DNA of 64,000 nucleotides from Crocinitomicaceae bacterium. Lineage in GTDB: Bacteria; Bacteroidota; Bacteroidia; Flavobacteriales_D; Crocinitomicaceae. Location: positions 124,001-188,000 of the forward strand of contig JADJEU010000003.1 of the NCBI GenBank assembly GCA_016709005.1. The letters are read 5' to 3'. Below are positions 37,386 to 46,830 of the stretch, one piece after another. A model generated the notes under the pieces. It was not told the origin of the DNA and ran no database searches. It was given only the letters and a program-made list of their open reading frames with translations. A program made the position numbers and the translations under genes. Positions within the stretch are counted from its first letter, which is position 1, and each line of letters opens with the position of its first letter.

Positions 37386-38150
37386 CTAAATCTTTTTTAC
37401 TTCCTCTTCAAGAATCCAACCTGAATTTCCGTTTACTTCTATTTGAAGCCAGCTGTCATTTTGCTGAATGATTTTAACCTTGGCACCCTCGTGTAATTTG
37501 AAACTGATATTGGATTTATCCATCGGTGAAATTCGGATATCGGCCTCATCTTCTAAAATGATTGCTTCTGTTTCTGACAGAATGGATTGTTTGTGAAAAT
37601 AGGCAGTTGTTGTACTGAAGATTAAAAGCAAACCAAACAACAAGCCGCTCATCATGCTCATGTTTCTGATTCTTCTTGATTTGGCAACAATAAAAACTAA
37701 AATGGTGAGACTGAAAAGCAAGCTGCTTGCAATACTTACAAAAGCCCAAAGATTGATATGCGGCCCGTACAAAAGTCGCTTCAGCCATTCTGTTAAAGCC
37801 GGATTTGGTTGTTCAATTTTATCCTCAGTCTGCAAGTTTGCAAATTCCAGATTGAATTTTGCATCTTCGTTGCGCGGATCTATTTTGAGTGCTTTTTCAT
37901 AAGCCCAAATAGCCAGGCCCAATCGTTTGCTTTTATAATAAGCATTGCCCAAATTGTAGTATACTTCTGAATTCTGATGGGCTGAATCCAGCATCTCTTC
38001 GTAATTTTTTGCAGCAGTTTTATAATGTTCTTCGATATACAATTCGTTAGCCTCTTTGAATTTGTCATCCAAACCAAAAGATATTCCGCTTGTAAAAACA
38101 GAAAACAAAATCAGCAGTATGTACTTATATTTTTGCATCCAATTCATCAA
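37386..38150 (-). CDS. batE: BatE: TPR and SH3-domain protein
   Basis: Protein of 254 residues, last gene of the Bat operon. A signal peptide is followed by TPR units (YKTAAKNYEEMLDSAHQNSE; VYYNLGNAYYKSKRLGLAIW; LKIDPRNEDAKFNLEFAN), then two transmembrane helices (about 133-155 and 162-182) and a C-terminal bacterial SH3 domain (EADIRISPMDKSNISFKL; VNGNSGWILEEEVKKI). The start at 38150 overlaps the true end of batD by about 25 bases; ATG codons at 38147 and 38138 are alternatives. Bat proteins are linked to aerotolerance and envelope stress; the mechanism is not settled. Confidence 0.88.
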   Translation of the reverse strand: MMNWMQKYKYILLILFSVFTSGISFGLDDKFKEANELYIEEHYKTAAKNYEEMLDSAHQNSEVYYNLGNAYYKSKRLGLAIWAYEKALKIDPRNEDAKFNLEFANLQTEDKIEQPNPALTEWLKRLLYGPHINLWAFVSIASSLLFSLTILVFIVAKSRRIRNMSMMSGLLFGLLLIFSTTTAYFHKQSILSETEAIILEDEADIRISPMDKSNISFKLHEGAKVKIIQQNDSWLQIEVNGNSGWILEEEVKKI

Positions 38151-39839
38151 TTAGTTTTTGGGTATCACGAATTGTATCTTCCAGATTTTGTGCAGTTATT
38201 GGGGCATATTGCGCCATTTCAATTTTTTTCCAGACGTTTGAAAGATTCAGAATCAGGTTTGTATCAGCCTTGCGCGTTTCCAACTCAACGGTAATTGCTT
38301 TTATAGAAAGTGATGACAAGGATAAATTTAATTTGATCATCAGGAATGAAATCAAGGAACTTTGTAGCGTTTTTAGTGCTTCTTTTTCCTGACCTGATTT
38401 TAATTGTTGCAATGCTTTGGCAAGATTTTTCTGCGCAGATTTTCGCGCTAATTTTTTGGTATTCTCTGTTTTGTCTTCTTCTGAAACACTGTTCTTTTTC
38501 TGCGCAGGAATAACACCAGCAACAATAAAATTGGCGGACCAATTAAAAGTGTCATATAAGGCAAGGATCCAAAAATAAATTCGTTGAGGCTAAAATAAAC
38601 TCCCTCTTCCTGATGTATGAATTGAATATCCGTATTTTCAATCTCAACCGGTTTTTGGCCTTTGTAAATAGCACCGTGATTCTCATCGCCTTTTTCTACA
38701 TGCAAGCTGAATTTCTCAGTAGTAAGTTGCTTGTATTGTTTTTCTGCAAGATTGAAATAAGAAAAAGAGAAAGGTGCAATGTCAAAATCGCCCGGATCAT
38801 TTGCTGATAAAATATATGTATAGGTAATGCTACCATCCAGACCGCGCTCGCTGATAGTAGTTTCATCCAATGGGTCCTGTTCTGAAATTGTAAAGCCATT
38901 TGGCAAGCTTAACTTCGGCTCATCAAAGGCGTTGAAATTTCCTACTCCTGATATTTTTAAACTAAGCTCAAGGGATTGACCTTGAATTAAACTTGTTTTA
39001 TCAACCTGAAAGGATAAATCAAAATTTCCAACTAATCCGTTAAAGTCAGCCGGTGCTTCACCAGGTAATTTTTTGACATCAATGGTTAAGCTGTTTGATT
39101 TGCCTTCTTCACGTTCATTGTTGAATATATCGATGGAATGAATCAAAGAAGATGCATAAGGTTCAATGGTTATTTTTCCTGCGCGCACCGGAATACAAAC
39201 TTCGGTACTCAATTCTAAAACATAGTAACGCACACCCTTTACATTTTCCTGTGTCATGTTAAAGCTGGTGCGGTTAGGATTTAAATCTTTACGCCATAAG
39301 CCGCTTGCGGTTCCCTGTGTGATTGCTTCAATCTGACTTGGTTTTTTTGTGCTGTAAAAACGAAAGGTTAAAACAAAAGGTTCACCAACGTAAACCGAAT
39401 TTTTATCAGCGGAAATTTTAAAAGAGAAATTGGATTTTGATTCTTGTTGAGTCGTAGTGCCTCCGTCAATTGTTTTTATCGTGATCGTTGTTCCTGAATT
39501 CACTTTTTTAAGTTTGCATTTCATGGACACCGGTGGAATGGTATAAGTACCTTTTTTAGGTGCACGTAGTTTGTAGGTGAATGAATAATATTTATAGGAT
39601 TTGGAAACCCCGTTTACAATACTTGTTCCTTCTGAAACGCCTTGCGAAGGACCACTTACAATTTCCAGATCGCCAAATTCAGGAATAGAAATTTCACAAT
39701 CCTGATTAGCCGTTATCTGATACGTAAATACTTCACCAACTGTAACGCTGGTAGCACTCACAGTAGCTTCCACTTCCGGATTCTGGCTATAACCTGAAAC
39801 CGAAAACAGCAAAAATAATATGATGAATCTGATCTGCAC
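38125..39839 (-). CDS. batD: BatD protein, interrupted by a one-base frameshift
   Basis: The first frame (463 residues) gives a signal peptide, repeated Ig-like beta domains (PEVEATVSATSVTVGEVFTY; ISADKNSVYVGEPFVLTFRF; FQVDKTSLIQGQSLELSLKI) and a transmembrane helix (PYMTLLIGPPILLLLVLF), then stops at 38448. The cytoplasmic helical domain typical of BatD continues in another frame to 38125 (KALQQLKSGQEKEALKTL; IEMAQYAPITAQNLEDTI). Adding one A to the run of five at 38495-38499 joins them as RRKKNSVSEEDKTENTKKL. The corrected protein is about 571 residues, the usual length. Probably a sequencing error. batC lies directly upstream. Confidence 0.88.
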
Positions 39840-40628
39840 TTACCAATCTTTCTTAGAGGATTCGCCGGTTCCTACTTGTTTGTATTTTTCGAGTTTCTTC
39901 TGAACTTCTTTTTCCTTTTTCAAGGCAGCATCTAAAATTCGTTTAGCCTGTTCTTTTGAAATTTTATTTTGCTGAGCAGCTTTTTGTTTGTCTGTTTTTT
40001 CATCGCCGTTGTTTCCTTCAGATTCTTTTTCATTCTGATTTTTACCTTCGGCATCGTTTTCTTCGTCGCTCTGGTCTTGATTTTTCTCGTCGCCTTCTTT
40101 CTGATCCTGGTTGTTTTGGCCATTCTGGTTTTCGTCCGATTTCTCTTTATTTTCGTTCTCGTTCTCATTCTCGTTTTGTTCCTGCTCTTGTTGTTGCTGC
40201 TGATTTTTCAGCAAGAGAGCATAGGCCAGATTATAACGTGAATCCTCATCTTTTGGATTGATTTTTAAAGCTTCTTTATAAGATTCAATGGCATCATCCA
40301 ATTTCTGATTCATGAATTGAGCATTGCCTAGATTGTGATAGACTTTTGAACGATCAAAAGCGGTGGGAGCCAAGTCAAGAAGTGTGCCGTACAAATCACT
40401 GGCCTGTTGAAAATCGCCTTTTTTGAAATAGGCATTGGCCATGTTAAAGTTGGTTTTGAAACTCAAGGGCGAAGTCTTTAAAGCCTCTTCGTAATAAAGA
40501 ATGGCTTCGTCAAATTCTTTTTCGTCATAAGCCTTGTTGCCATAATACAAGTTTTTTCTTTCCAGATCTTGTGAAAAGGAATGGTTATAAATCGTCAGCG
40601 CGATTAGCAGTGTGATTAATTTATCCAT
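39840..40628 (-). CDS. batC: BatC: TPR protein with low-complexity tail
   Basis: Protein of 262 residues. A signal peptide precedes TPR units (YYEEALKTSPLSFKTNFNMA; NAYFKKGDFQQASDLYGTLL; SYKEALKINPKDEDSRYNLA), after which a strongly charged Gln/Glu/Asn/Lys repeat region (about 145-215) leads to a helical tail (KEQAKRILDAALKKEKEVQK). The low-complexity part is probably disordered. It overlaps batB by eight bases and directly abuts batD. It likely works as a scaffold in the Bat complex. Confidence 0.9.
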   Translation of the reverse strand: MDKLITLLIALTIYNHSFSQDLERKNLYYGNKAYDEKEFDEAILYYEEALKTSPLSFKTNFNMANAYFKKGDFQQASDLYGTLLDLAPTAFDRSKVYHNLGNAQFMNQKLDDAIESYKEALKINPKDEDSRYNLAYALLLKNQQQQQEQEQNENENENENKEKSDENQNGQNNQDQKEGDEKNQDQSDEENDAEGKNQNEKESEGNNGDEKTDKQKAAQQNKISKEQAKRILDAALKKEKEVQKKLEKYKQVGTGESSKKDW

Positions 40629-41778
40629 TGTATTCCTGTAATTTGTGAACGATACCGGATCGTTTTTCAGTTAGAAAAAATTCAATCAATAAAAACAAAA
40701 GTCCAATTCCTAAAAACCATTGATATTGATCTTCAAAATCAACGTAAAGAACAGATTCCATTTCTGTTTTTTCAATCTCTTTGACTGATTCAAGTAAACC
40801 TTCTAAATTGATGTACGTGCCTTCAGCCTGAACATAAGCGCCACCACCAGCCGCAGCAATTGACTGAAGCATCGTTGCATTTAATTTTGTCAAAACTGTT
40901 TTTCCGTTTTCGTCTTTTTTCAGACCGTTGATTTTTCCGTCTTCGTAATTTGGAATAGGCGTTTCTTTAGGTGTTCCTACGCCAACGGTACTTACAATTA
41001 CTTTGTGTTCGAATGCGCCTTTGGCAACTACTTCAGGTGTGCCCTCATGATCTTCACCGTCTGACATCACAATAATTGCTTTGTTTACGCCGTTTTCCAT
41101 GTCAAAACTTTTCACGCATTTGTCAATTGCAAGGCCAATATCTGTTCCCTGATTTGACATCATTTCTGGTCTCACCGAATACAAAAACATTTTTGCAGCT
41201 CGATAATCACTCGTAAGCGGAAGCTGAACAAAAGCATCACCGGCAAAAATGACCAATCCTACTTTATCTCCATGTAAATTATTGAGCAAACGTTCAATTG
41301 AAAGTTTTGCAACCTGAAGCCGGTCCATTTTTGGATCCAGATCCAACGCGCGCATCGAATTTGAAATATCCAACGCAATCATAATTTCAATGCCTTCATG
41401 TACCGCTTTATTTTTTCCATGTCCGTACTGCGGATTTGCAAGGGCAAGAATTAAAAAAGCCAATCCGTTTCTGAACAAAAAGAACTTCAGGAATGATTTT
41501 ATATTCGATACTGGAAATGTTAAGTAACGAAGCAAACGCTCGTCAGCAAGTTTAGTGAGCGTATCATTTTTCCAGCGGATGGTATTGAAATAGCCGAGAA
41601 CAAGAATTGGAACTAAAAATAATCCCCACAAAAATTCAGGTGTTTCAAATTGAAAAGCTTCTACATCATTCGACATATAATAGTAGAGGCTGAAATAAAC
41701 CAACCAGAAAATAAATTCCCAGATCACAATTGCAATCAATAGGTTTTTAAAATCATATTTATGCTGACTCATTTCCAT
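40621..41778 (-). CDS. batB: BatB: VWA-domain membrane protein
   Basis: Protein of 385 residues. Two N-terminal membrane helices (about 10-35 and 48-65) and a third near 95-112 precede a von Willebrand factor A domain with the MIDAS motif IALDISNSMRALDLDP and the downstream metal residues in TSDYRAAKMFL and VMSDGEDHEGT; a C-terminal helix anchors the protein again (WFLGIGLLFLLIEFFL). It abuts batA and overlaps batC. It probably forms a membrane complex with BatA. Confidence 0.92.
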   Translation of the reverse strand: MEMSQHKYDFKNLLIAIVIWEFIFWLVYFSLYYYMSNDVEAFQFETPEFLWGLFLVPILVLGYFNTIRWKNDTLTKLADERLLRYLTFPVSNIKSFLKFFLFRNGLAFLILALANPQYGHGKNKAVHEGIEIMIALDISNSMRALDLDPKMDRLQVAKLSIERLLNNLHGDKVGLVIFAGDAFVQLPLTSDYRAAKMFLYSVRPEMMSNQGTDIGLAIDKCVKSFDMENGVNKAIIVMSDGEDHEGTPEVVAKGAFEHKVIVSTVGVGTPKETPIPNYEDGKINGLKKDENGKTVLTKLNATMLQSIAAAGGGAYVQAEGTYINLEGLLESVKEIEKTEMESVLYVDFEDQYQWFLGIGLLFLLIEFFLTEKRSGIVHKLQEYNG

Positions 41779-42810
41779 TTAAGGGATGCTTTTTAAAAAG
41801 GTGTGCTGTACAGTTCTGTAAATCAGAATTAAAAATATTCCAAGTAAGAGCAAGCCGTAATATTTTTCAGGGGGACTTACTTTGAACTCCAATACTTTTA
41901 CTTTGGATTTTTCAAGCTGATCAATTTCGTCGTAGATTTTTTCAAGCTCAGTTTCATTTTTTGCGCGATAATATTTTCCACCCGTATAGTCTGCAATCTC
42001 CGTCAGCAATTCTTCATCAATTGTAACCTCCATATCTTGCATCATCGTTCCAAAGGGCGTTTCAACGGGATAAGGAGCTGTGCCATCTTGCCCAACACCA
42101 ATCGTATAGACGCAAATATTATTTTCTTTGGCAACGTTAGCAGCGGTCAGAGGATCTGTATCGCCGGAATTGTTTTCACCATCCGTCAATAAAATAATGA
42201 CTTTACTTTTTGCATCACTTTCTCTTAGACGATTGATGGCGGTTGCTAATCCTTCTCCAATTGCCGTTCCGTCTGTAATGATTGCGGTATTTTGTACTTC
42301 GGTGAAAAGGGATTTTAGTAATTCATGATCTGTTGTAAGCGGCGCCTGCGTATAAGCTTCAGCTTGAAAAACAACTAAACCAATTCGGTCAGCAGGTCGT
42401 TCATCAATAAAATTAATGGCAACTTCTTTAGCGGCTGCCAATCGGTTTGGTTTAAAATCCTGTGCCTTCATACTTCCTGAAGCATCTATTGCCAGAACGA
42501 TGTCAATACCTTCCATATTTTTTTTCTGGTACTCATCAATGTCACTTGGAAGATGTGGTCGCGCCAGTGCCAGAATGACGAACGTGAATCCCACAAGAAG
42601 TAAAAACAAATTCATGTGACGGAAGAAAGCAACAAAATTGAATTTCTTTTTTTCGAGATTTTCAAAAGAAGAAATGTGAATGTTTTTAAAGCGGCCTGAT
42701 TCATTATACAGATACCAGAACACAATAGCCGGCAAAATCAAAAAGAGCCAGAAAGCCTCTTTATAGACATACTCATATTGAAAGATCGCTATGTCGAAAA
42801 ACTTACCCAC
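41779..42810 (-). CDS. batA: BatA: VWA-domain membrane protein
   Basis: Protein of 343 residues with the same layout as BatB: N-terminal helices (EAFWLFLILPAIVFWYLY; LFLLLVGFTFVILALARPHL), a VWA domain with complete MIDAS (VLAIDASGSMKAQDFKP, TTDHELLKSL, LLTDGENNSGDTDP) and a C-terminal helix. It overlaps the preceding gene by eight bases. The intact MIDAS suggests metal-dependent protein binding, possibly regulated by the MoxR ATPase encoded upstream. Confidence 0.92.
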   Translation of the reverse strand: MGKFFDIAIFQYEYVYKEAFWLFLILPAIVFWYLYNESGRFKNIHISSFENLEKKKFNFVAFFRHMNLFLLLVGFTFVILALARPHLPSDIDEYQKKNMEGIDIVLAIDASGSMKAQDFKPNRLAAAKEVAINFIDERPADRIGLVVFQAEAYTQAPLTTDHELLKSLFTEVQNTAIITDGTAIGEGLATAINRLRESDAKSKVIILLTDGENNSGDTDPLTAANVAKENNICVYTIGVGQDGTAPYPVETPFGTMMQDMEVTIDEELLTEIADYTGGKYYRAKNETELEKIYDEIDQLEKSKVKVLEFKVSPPEKYYGLLLLGIFLILIYRTVQHTFLKSIP

Positions 42811-43747
42811 TGATTTCTTCTTGTTCGTTTTCTGCTTTTTTAGTGCGCTCTACAAATTCTATAGATTGTCTCAACGATGAGTAGCCATCTTCATCTTCAG
42901 GAGAAAATTTGGCAAACTTCACCATGTCGGCCTGTGAAAGAATTTTTTTCAGATAGAGTTTGTCGTCATCACTGATATCCGCATTTTTTAAATCGGCAAT
43001 AATTTCACGGGTTGTTTTTTCAAGCGCATGAATGTCAAAACGTTCTTCCAAATATCTTCTGACCGTATCTGTCAGTGTGGAATAATATTCTTTTTTCTGA
43101 GAGGTTTTCCAACCTTCGCCATACAATAAAGCATTGAGTGCTTCCAGAGCCGTGATATGAGCCGGAATCTTTGGTGCTTCTGGTTCGGGCTCTTCGCCGC
43201 GTCTCTTTTTTAGTAATCTGAACAAGAAGAAAATCGCAATCAAAGCACCTGCAATTGCAAAAACATACCAGTAGGTTTTAAACCAGTCAGCGGCCATTTC
43301 TGAAAATGAATAATTCACTTCGTATTTTGGTTTGATATCAATAATTCCTTTCGAGGTGTCTACTTCAACCGTCTCCACAAAAATGTCAAGTTCATTGGTC
43401 ATATAGATTGATTCATTCAGTTCAATTTCCTGCGCCGGAATTTTAAAATAGCCGGGTTCAAAAACAGAAATGGTAATTTGCTGTTCGCGTAAATAGGTTT
43501 TTGTTGTTGAGTCAGTCAATGCTTCGTAGTCAACTGTCTTATCAATAATTTCAATTTCATCGGTGAGATTGTCATCGTATTGCGGCCAGCCAATCAGTGC
43601 ATCTTCGTCTGGATTGGCATATTCAAAATACAATCTCAAAATAGTTTGTTCACCAATGCGAATGCGCGATGTGTCAATGCTCATATAAGCCTTTTGTCCG
43701 AAACCGGCCAGGGATATGAATGAGAATATGACGGCTAATTTTTTCAT
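42803..43747 (-). CDS. Bat-operon membrane protein, DUF4381-like
   Basis: Protein of 314 residues. A signal peptide leads to a beta-rich outer domain (about 20-150), a transmembrane helix (about 163-185, WYVFAIAGALIAIFFLF) and a cytoplasmic helical domain with LYGEGWKTSQKKEYYSTLTD, VRRYLEERFDIHALEKTTRE and DMVKFAKFSPEDEDGYSSL. This cytoplasmic module resembles DUF4381 proteins and the C-terminal domain of BatD. It overlaps the DUF58 gene by four bases and batA by eight, so it is firmly part of the operon. Its role is unknown. Confidence 0.82.
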   Translation of the reverse strand: MKKLAVIFSFISLAGFGQKAYMSIDTSRIRIGEQTILRLYFEYANPDEDALIGWPQYDDNLTDEIEIIDKTVDYEALTDSTTKTYLREQQITISVFEPGYFKIPAQEIELNESIYMTNELDIFVETVEVDTSKGIIDIKPKYEVNYSFSEMAADWFKTYWYVFAIAGALIAIFFLFRLLKKRRGEEPEPEAPKIPAHITALEALNALLYGEGWKTSQKKEYYSTLTDTVRRYLEERFDIHALEKTTREIIADLKNADISDDDKLYLKKILSQADMVKFAKFSPEDEDGYSSLRQSIEFVERTKKAENEQEEISG

Positions 43748-44631
43748 CCGCGGGTATTGAACATGTTCATGAGTGGTTTGATATACCCTTCATCAGTAAA
43801 AATTTCTGCAAAATCTGTTTTTGATCTTCTGAAAATCTGTCTTAGTTTTTCGTCACGTTCAATGGATTTCTGTTTATAATTTGCTCGCACTTTTTTGGAA
43901 GATGTATTCACCCATTGTGTTTCACCAGTTTCTAAATCAAGTAACTGTGCAACGCCAATATTTGGTAAATCGTTATCTGCCTTATCAAGTACTTTCAAAG
44001 CAACAACATCGTGTCTGCGTGACGCAATGGTGAGGGCATCCGCAAGTGTCGATTTTTTTCCATCTTCAATCGGAACTAAAAAATCGCTCAGTACAAAAGC
44101 AATACTTTTTTTCTTCACCATTTTAGAAAAGTATTTTAAACCTTCTCCAATGTTGGTTGATTTTCCGGTTGGTTCAAAATTGATGAGCTCACGAATAATT
44201 CTAAGAATATGTGACTTTCCTTTTTTGGGAGAAATGTATTTTTCTACATGATCTGAAAAAAGTACCAGACCAATTCGGTCGTTATTGGATACTGCCGAAA
44301 ACGCAAGTACGGCACAAAGTTCGGTGATGGTTTCACGTTTTAACTGATTGCGTGTTCCAAACATTCCTGACGCAGAAACATCCACCAAAAGCATAACCGT
44401 CAATTCTCTTTCTTCTTCAAAAACTTTTACAAAGGGTTCGTTGAATCGTGCGGTAACATTCCAATCAATCGTTCTGATTTCATCACCCACTGCATATTCG
44501 CGCACCTCGCTGAAAGCCATTCCACGACCTTTAAAGGCAGAGTGATACTCACCAGAAAAAATCTGATTCGAAAGACCTTTTGTTTTGATCTCGATCTTCC
44601 TTACTTTCTTTATGAGTTCTTTGGTTTCCAC
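43744..44631 (-). CDS. DUF58 domain protein of the MoxR-Bat operon
   Basis: Protein of 295 residues with the DUF58 signature EYAVGDEIRTIDWNVTARF and a VWA-like fold (LTVMLLVDVSASGMFGT; FVLSDFLVPIEDGKKS). No membrane helix is visible, so it is cytoplasmic. MoxR-type ATPases are regularly encoded beside DUF58 and VWA proteins, and are thought to load metal or remodel them. It lies between a small exported-protein gene and the DUF4381-like gene, with a four-base overlap to the latter. Confidence 0.92.
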   Translation of the reverse strand: METKELIKKVRKIEIKTKGLSNQIFSGEYHSAFKGRGMAFSEVREYAVGDEIRTIDWNVTARFNEPFVKVFEEERELTVMLLVDVSASGMFGTRNQLKRETITELCAVLAFSAVSNNDRIGLVLFSDHVEKYISPKKGKSHILRIIRELINFEPTGKSTNIGEGLKYFSKMVKKKSIAFVLSDFLVPIEDGKKSTLADALTIASRRHDVVALKVLDKADNDLPNIGVAQLLDLETGETQWVNTSSKKVRANYKQKSIERDEKLRQIFRRSKTDFAEIFTDEGYIKPLMNMFNTRG

Positions 44632-44640
44632 TTTATTTTA

Positions 44641-45270
44641 TTAGTCAACGTACATCCAATTTTTCACAACCGATCGTCCGTCTTCAAATTGAATCAACAC
44701 GCCTTCAATGGTAATTTTTTTGTCTAATTCATTTTCATTCCAGGGTTGCTGTTGATCCAAATAATAGGCTTCTGAATCTGCCAGATCCCAAATGAATGCC
44801 GCTCTGCCATCAATGTTCTTAGTTCTGCCTGTCATACGCTGACGCGGAGGAGTTTTGACCTCAATAGGTTTGATCACTAATCGATAGTAAATTTTAGTCG
44901 TATCAGAAAACATTCCCTGCGGACCATCATCGGTTGAATAATATTCACGCGGATATTTTTCTTTGGTTATGATTCCTTTTATCGAAACAAAATCACTTGG
45001 CAAATCTGAGTCAGCACTGATGTAAATACCGTTAATCAGTTCACCTCCTTTTTGATGTTTTACCAGATCATTGATCACAATGGTATCATTCAGTTTGTAG
45101 AAAGGGCGATCGTAAATGTTTTCGATATCTACACACATGGCCATATAAGCCGGACCAGCAAAGTCATGAATCTCTAAACGGTTTTCACGCATTTTTATTC
45201 CGCCGGTTCTGAGATGTAAAAATGGATATCCATCATTTTCTAATAGGCTGAAATGATTATCAATTTTCAT
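44641..45270 (-). CDS. hypothetical protein of the MoxR-Bat operon
   Basis: About 209 residues from the ATG at 45270, which overlaps the stop of the upstream lipoprotein gene by one base (TGATG); a GTG at 45288 is the longer alternative. The protein looks beta-rich: GYPFLHLRTGGIKMRENRLE, KGIITKEKYPREYYS, KITIEGVLIQFEDGRSVV. No signal peptide or membrane helix is seen. The last segment could be an OB-like fold. It sits between moxR and DUF58 in this operon; the family is not recognised. Confidence 0.72.
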   Translation of the reverse strand: MKIDNHFSLLENDGYPFLHLRTGGIKMRENRLEIHDFAGPAYMAMCVDIENIYDRPFYKLNDTIVINDLVKHQKGGELINGIYISADSDLPSDFVSIKGIITKEKYPREYYSTDDGPQGMFSDTTKIYYRLVIKPIEVKTPPRQRMTGRTKNIDGRAAFIWDLADSEAYYLDQQQPWNENELDKKITIEGVLIQFEDGRSVVKNWMYVD

Positions 45271-45498
45271 CAGTGTGTCAAATACCACTTTTCATTGTCA
45301 TAAAAAACAGTGCGCATTGTGCTGTCGTCTAGTTCTGTAAGACGAATTTCACCAAACTCGTTAGCATAAATTGTTTCAACAGGCTTTTCATGATCCTTGT
45401 CTGTTAATGGTTGAACGGCATTCACCGATCCATTGGCGCACGAAACGTTAGCCGCCAGAATCCCCAATATTGCAATATGTAATTTTTAAAATCGGCAT
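45270..45498 (-). CDS. small lipoprotein between moxR and the bat genes, with a frameshift in its signal peptide
   Basis: The long frame lacks an ATG, but removing one base from the run of five at 45483-45487 connects it to the ATG at 45498 and gives a complete lipoprotein signal peptide, MPILKLHIAILGILAANVSC, followed by ANGSVNAVQPLTDKDHE. The total is about 75 residues, ending NEKWYLTH. The lipid-modified Cys is residue 20. Without the correction the only possible start is a TTG inside the hydrophobic stretch. It begins 21 bases after the moxR stop. Confidence 0.68.
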
Positions 45499-45518
45499 GA
45501 ATAAAAAAAATTAGTCAA

Positions 45519-46535
45519 CTAAGGCACTTCAACAAAGTCCATAATTTTTTTCACAAGATCAGCTTGTGTGATATCTTCAGCCTCAGCTTCGTAAGTCAAG
45601 CCAATTCTGTGACGCAATACATCCGGACAAACCGCACGCACATCTTCTGGAATTACAAATCCTCTGTGATTGATAAATGCATATGCTTTAGCAGCAAGCG
45701 CCATGTTGATAGATGCACGCGGCGAGGCACCAAAACCAATCAACGGCTCAAGATCTTTTAGACCATAATCACCTGGTTTGCGTGTTGCAAAAACAAGATC
45801 AACAATGTATTTTTCAATTTTTTCGTCCAGGTAAACTTCTTTCACCAATTCTTTGGCACGGATGATTTGTTCAATACTCACAACCGTATTTACCTTTGGA
45901 AATCCATTCGGCGAAATGCTTTGACGCACAATTAATTTTTCTTCTTCTTTGGTAGGGTAGTCGAGAAATACTTTCAGCATGAAACGATCCACCTGAGCTT
46001 CCGGTAACGGATAAGTTCCTTCTTGTTCAATTGGGTTTTGGGTAGCCAAAACCAAAAATGGTTGTGGAAGTTTGTAAGTTGTTTCGCCAATTGTCACCTG
46101 ACGCTCTTGCATCGCTTCAAGCAAAGCACTTTGTACTTTCGCCGGGGCACGGTTAATCTCATCGGCCAGAATAAAGTTTGCAAAAACGGGTCCTTGTTTT
46201 ACGGTGAATTCTTCACGTTTCTGGTTGTACACCATGGTGCCTACCACGTCGGCTGGAAGCAAATCCGGTGTAAACTGAATCCGGTTGAATTTTCCTCCTA
46301 TTGTGTCTGATAATGTTTTGATTGCAAGTGTTTTTGCAAGACCCGGAACACCTTCAAGCAGTACGTGGCCATTTGCCAATAAACCGATCATCAGACGTTC
46401 GATCATGTATTGCTGACCAACAATTACTTTATTAATCTCAGTCTGCATTTGATCCAGAAACGCGCTTTCCTGTTGAATCTTGGCATTAATTACCTCAATG
46501 CTTTGAGGTGAATTTGGTGTTGAATTTTCTTCCAT
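45519..46535 (-). CDS. MoxR-family AAA+ ATPase
   Basis: Protein of 338 residues. Walker A is GVPGLAKTLAIKTL, Walker B ILADEINRAPAKVQSA, sensor 1 LATQNPIEQEGTYPLPEAQ, and the C-terminal helical lid follows (GFGASPRASINMALAAKA). It is the first gene of the minus-strand Bat operon and is thought to act as a chaperone-like ATPase for the VWA proteins encoded downstream. Length and motifs are normal. Confidence 0.95.
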   Translation of the reverse strand: MEENSTPNSPQSIEVINAKIQQESAFLDQMQTEINKVIVGQQYMIERLMIGLLANGHVLLEGVPGLAKTLAIKTLSDTIGGKFNRIQFTPDLLPADVVGTMVYNQKREEFTVKQGPVFANFILADEINRAPAKVQSALLEAMQERQVTIGETTYKLPQPFLVLATQNPIEQEGTYPLPEAQVDRFMLKVFLDYPTKEEEKLIVRQSISPNGFPKVNTVVSIEQIIRAKELVKEVYLDEKIEKYIVDLVFATRKPGDYGLKDLEPLIGFGASPRASINMALAAKAYAFINHRGFVIPEDVRAVCPDVLRHRIGLTYEAEAEDITQADLVKKIMDFVEVP

Positions 46536-46830
46536 AATCTGTGATTGATGCTCTTCTATACAAAACTACGAAGTGTGTACGCCGTAACAGGAAAGCCGGC
46601 TGTTAAAATTTGTTAAGTCCTGAAACGTTGATGAATATTGGTGTTTTCAGGGTTTTTATAATGGAATAAATTGTGCTTTTTTAACATGATTTTTGACCCT
46701 TTGATGGGATCATTTTGAATTGAAATTCGGAATAACACTTTTTTGAGATTTTGGTAAAAATTATGCCACTGTGATTTTGGTGTTAAATCCTGGTATAAAA
46801 TTTGAAATAAATGACTTAACTTTATTTTTT

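Noticed and set aside
39932..40261. Open frames in other phases through the low-complexity part of batC
   Set aside because: They are caused by the biased codons of the Glu/Asn/Lys-rich repeat region.
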